From: Eubacteriales bacterium
Lineage (GTDB): Bacteria; Bacillota; Clostridia; Christensenellales; CAG-138
Assembly (NCBI GenBank): GCA_030695285.1
Contig: JAUYTF010000510.1
Coordinates: 1 to 6,182, forward strand
Length of the DNA stretch: 6,182 bases
Direction of reading: 5' to 3'
The stretch's first letter is position 1. Every line of letters begins with the position of its first letter. Made by a program: the position numbers and the translations under genes. Positions 4,603 to 6,182 of the stretch are shown here, piece by piece. The notes beneath the pieces are model-generated. The model saw only the letters and a program-made list of their open reading frames with translations. It was not told the origin of the DNA and made no database searches.

Positions 4603-6182
4603 ATGGCATATCCGGATCATTGGATGAGCGAGCTGCTCAGCAAGAGCGATATCGTCACCGTCGTCTCTTCCTATACCGAGCTCAAACCAAAAGGGCGCAG
4701 GCTTTGGGGGCTTTGTCCGGTACATGGAGAAAAGACTGCGTCTTTCTCCGTCTCGCCCGATAAGCAGCTCTACTATTGCTTTGGCTGCCACATCGGCGGC
4801 TCAGTGATCCAGTTTATCATGGACGTGGAGCACATGTCGTTTCACGAGGCGGTAGAGCATCTAGCTTCTCGCGCAGGCCTGGCGATGCCGAAAGAAGTCA
4901 ATGACGCTGTCATGATGCAGGAGCGCGCCAAGCGCGAGCGCCTTGCCGAGGCTTGCCAACGCGCAGCGCGGTTTTACATGGAAACACTGCTGGGCGAAGG
5001 GGGAGCCGCCGGACGCGCGTATCTGAGCAAACGCGGCATCGGCAGCGAAGCGGTCAAGCGCTTTGGCATCGGCTATGCGCCAAGCGATTGGGAGACACTG
5101 AAAAATCATCTTGTTGAGCAGGGCTTTTCACAGGAGGAACTCGTCGAGGCGGGCCTGCTTGTGAGAAACGCAGATACGGGGCGCACCTATGACGCTTACC
5201 GCGGGCGGATCGTGTTTCCCATCATCGCGGCAACCGGCCGCGTGGTCGGCTTCGGCGCGCGCGTGCTCAACAACGAGGACAAACCCAAGTATATCAATAC
5301 GGGCGACACGTTGCTCTACAACAAGCGAAACAACCTCTATGGCCTGAACCTGCAAAAAAGCGGAAAGCTATCAGACCTCATCATGGTGGAAGGCTATACG
5401 GATGTCATAGGCCTATTTGAAGCCAGCGTTACTAACGCCGTAGCAAGCCTTGGGACCGCCCTGACGCAGCAGCAGGCAAGATTGCTCAAGCGCTATGTCG
5501 GCAACGTATACATCGCCTACGACGGCGACACGGCGGGACAGAACGCAACCATCCGCGGCCTGGACATCCTTTCGCATGAGGGGCTCAACGTTCGCGTCGT
5601 CGTGTTTCCAAACGGGCAGGACCCGGATGAGTTTGTCCGCGAAAACGGCAAAGAGGGCTTTGACCTGCTCAAGGAGGAGGCACTCTCACTCAACGCCTTT
5701 AAGCTTGTGGCGTTGGGGCGAAACTTTGACTTTGAGAAAGAGAACGAGCGCGAGCAATACGCCATGGAAGCCTGCCGGTTTATCGGCACACTCACGCCCG
5801 TGGAGCGGGAGCGGCACTATCAGCAGCTCTCCAAGCAGACGGGCTACTCGATAGAAACGCTGCGCGCCCAGGGCGCAAGCGCAAAGCCGTCGGATCGGCA
5901 GCAGCCCGTTACGTTCAAAGAAAGGATCGGCGCATGGCGGCGAAGGAAAACCGAGCCGGACAGCGAACGAATCCGCGCCGAGAATGCGCTGCTCTTTCAC
6001 ATGCTGCAATCTCCTCTGGCGGTAAAGGTCGCGCAGGAGCAGGGGATCGAGCGGCAGTTTGCCAGCGAAAGCATGCTCGCGTTTGCGCAAGGGCTTGCAG
6101 ATGCGTATCGTCGCGGCACAGAGCCGAATCTGCCGCTGCTGCTCTCCGGCATGGCGAAGGAGGACGCGGAGCGTGTGAGCGC
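4603..6182 (+). CDS. dnaG: DNA primase DnaG, 5' part (3' end outside window)
   Basis: Primase synthesises the short RNA primers for replication and is recruited to the fork by the DnaB-type helicase. The frame is open from ATG 4603 to the window end (526 complete codons; bacterial primases are usually about 580-620 residues). Domains in order: the CHC2 zinc-binding domain with Cys38, His41, Cys59 and Cys62 ('CPVHGEKT', 'YYCFGC'); the RNA polymerase core with 'YRGRIVFPI' (199-207) and 'GFGARVL' (216-222); the TOPRIM fold with Glu263 ('MVEGYTD') and Asp307/Asp309 ('YDGDTAG'), equivalent to E. coli Glu265, Asp309 and Asp311; 'GQDPDEF' (338-344); and the beginning of the helicase-binding helical domain from about 455. 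The usual 'EKTPSF' reads EKTASF, a mild variant. AAAGGA (4591-4596) lies 6 nt before the ATG, and an in-frame TGA at 4549 with no start between confirms the start. rpoD is expected downstream by family context only. Confidence 0.97.
   Translation, partial: MAYPDHWMSELLSKSDIVTVVSSYTELKPKGRRLWGLCPVHGEKTASFSVSPDKQLYYCFGCHIGGSVIQFIMDVEHMSFHEAVEHLASRAGLAMPKEVNDAVMMQERAKRERLAEACQRAARFYMETLLGEGGAAGRAYLSKRGIGSEAVKRFGIGYAPSDWETLKNHLVEQGFSQEELVEAGLLVRNADTGRTYDAYRGRIVFPIIAATGRVVGFGARVLNNEDKPKYINTGDTLLYNKRNNLYGLNLQKSGKLSDLIMVEGYTDVIGLFEASVTNAVASLGTALTQQQARLLKRYVGNVYIAYDGDTAGQNATIRGLDILSHEGLNVRVVVFPNGQDPDEFVRENGKEGFDLLKEEALSLNAFKLVALGRNFDFEKENEREQYAMEACRFIGTLTPVERERHYQQLSKQTGYSIETLRAQGASAKPSDRQQPVTFKERIGAWRRRKTEPDSERIRAENALLFHMLQSPLAVKVAQEQGIERQFASESMLAFAQGLADAYRRGTEPNLPLLLSGMAKEDAERVS

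Noticed and set aside
3911..4609. A 232-codon open frame on the - strand across dgt and the dgt-dnaG spacer
   Set aside because: It is a shadow of dgt; its residues look random and no start region or promoter was seen for it.
1..6182. Mobile elements, CRISPR arrays, defence or toxin systems, tRNA or other RNA genes
   Set aside because: I read the spacers and found none of the needed features; all long coding regions are conserved housekeeping families.

Overview
This window looks like a stretch of the housekeeping chromosome of a low-GC-phylum (Bacillota) bacterium, most likely class Clostridia, with a fairly GC-rich genome. The evidence is gene content and order: a Firmicute-type short Xaa-Pro peptidase next to efp, a small acidic zinc-ribbon protein of the kind known mainly from Clostridia (the 'CD1247' family), and dgt followed by dnaG. 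Shine-Dalgarno sites are strong (GGAGG) and intrinsic terminators are GC-rich. No genus can be named from the sequence alone. No mobile element, CRISPR array, tRNA or rRNA was seen. All genes are on the + strand.

Layout. (1) 1-896: the 3' part of mltG, ending at a textbook terminator (910-941). (2) 942-1041: a promoter region holding a perfect 12-bp tandem repeat and two overlapping sigma-A-type promoter candidates. (3) 1042-3256: a three-gene unit of Xaa-Pro peptidase, efp and the CD1247-like zinc-ribbon protein, closed by a second clear terminator (3282-3312). (4) 3313 to the window end: dgt (best start 3389) and the first 526 codons of dnaG, the start of what is probably a macromolecular-synthesis unit (rpoD would be expected next, outside the window).

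How they fit together: MltG trims and terminates nascent peptidoglycan strands. The peptidase recycles proline-containing peptides, and EF-P rescues ribosomes stalled on proline runs, a recurrent gene pairing in Firmicutes. Dgt hydrolyses dNTPs and DnaG primes DNA replication, so the last unit links nucleotide pool and replication initiation.

The most interesting signal is regulatory. The spacers in front of dgt and of dnaG each contain AGGA-N17-GAAT, the exact spacing of sigma-H (Spo0H) promoters, and the dnaG copy matches nearly the whole consensus. The peptidase gene has no Shine-Dalgarno and starts about 8 nt after an extended -10 box, which suggests a leaderless mRNA. I saw no wholly new protein system here; the coding content is ordinary, and the second-look items are mostly in the spacers.
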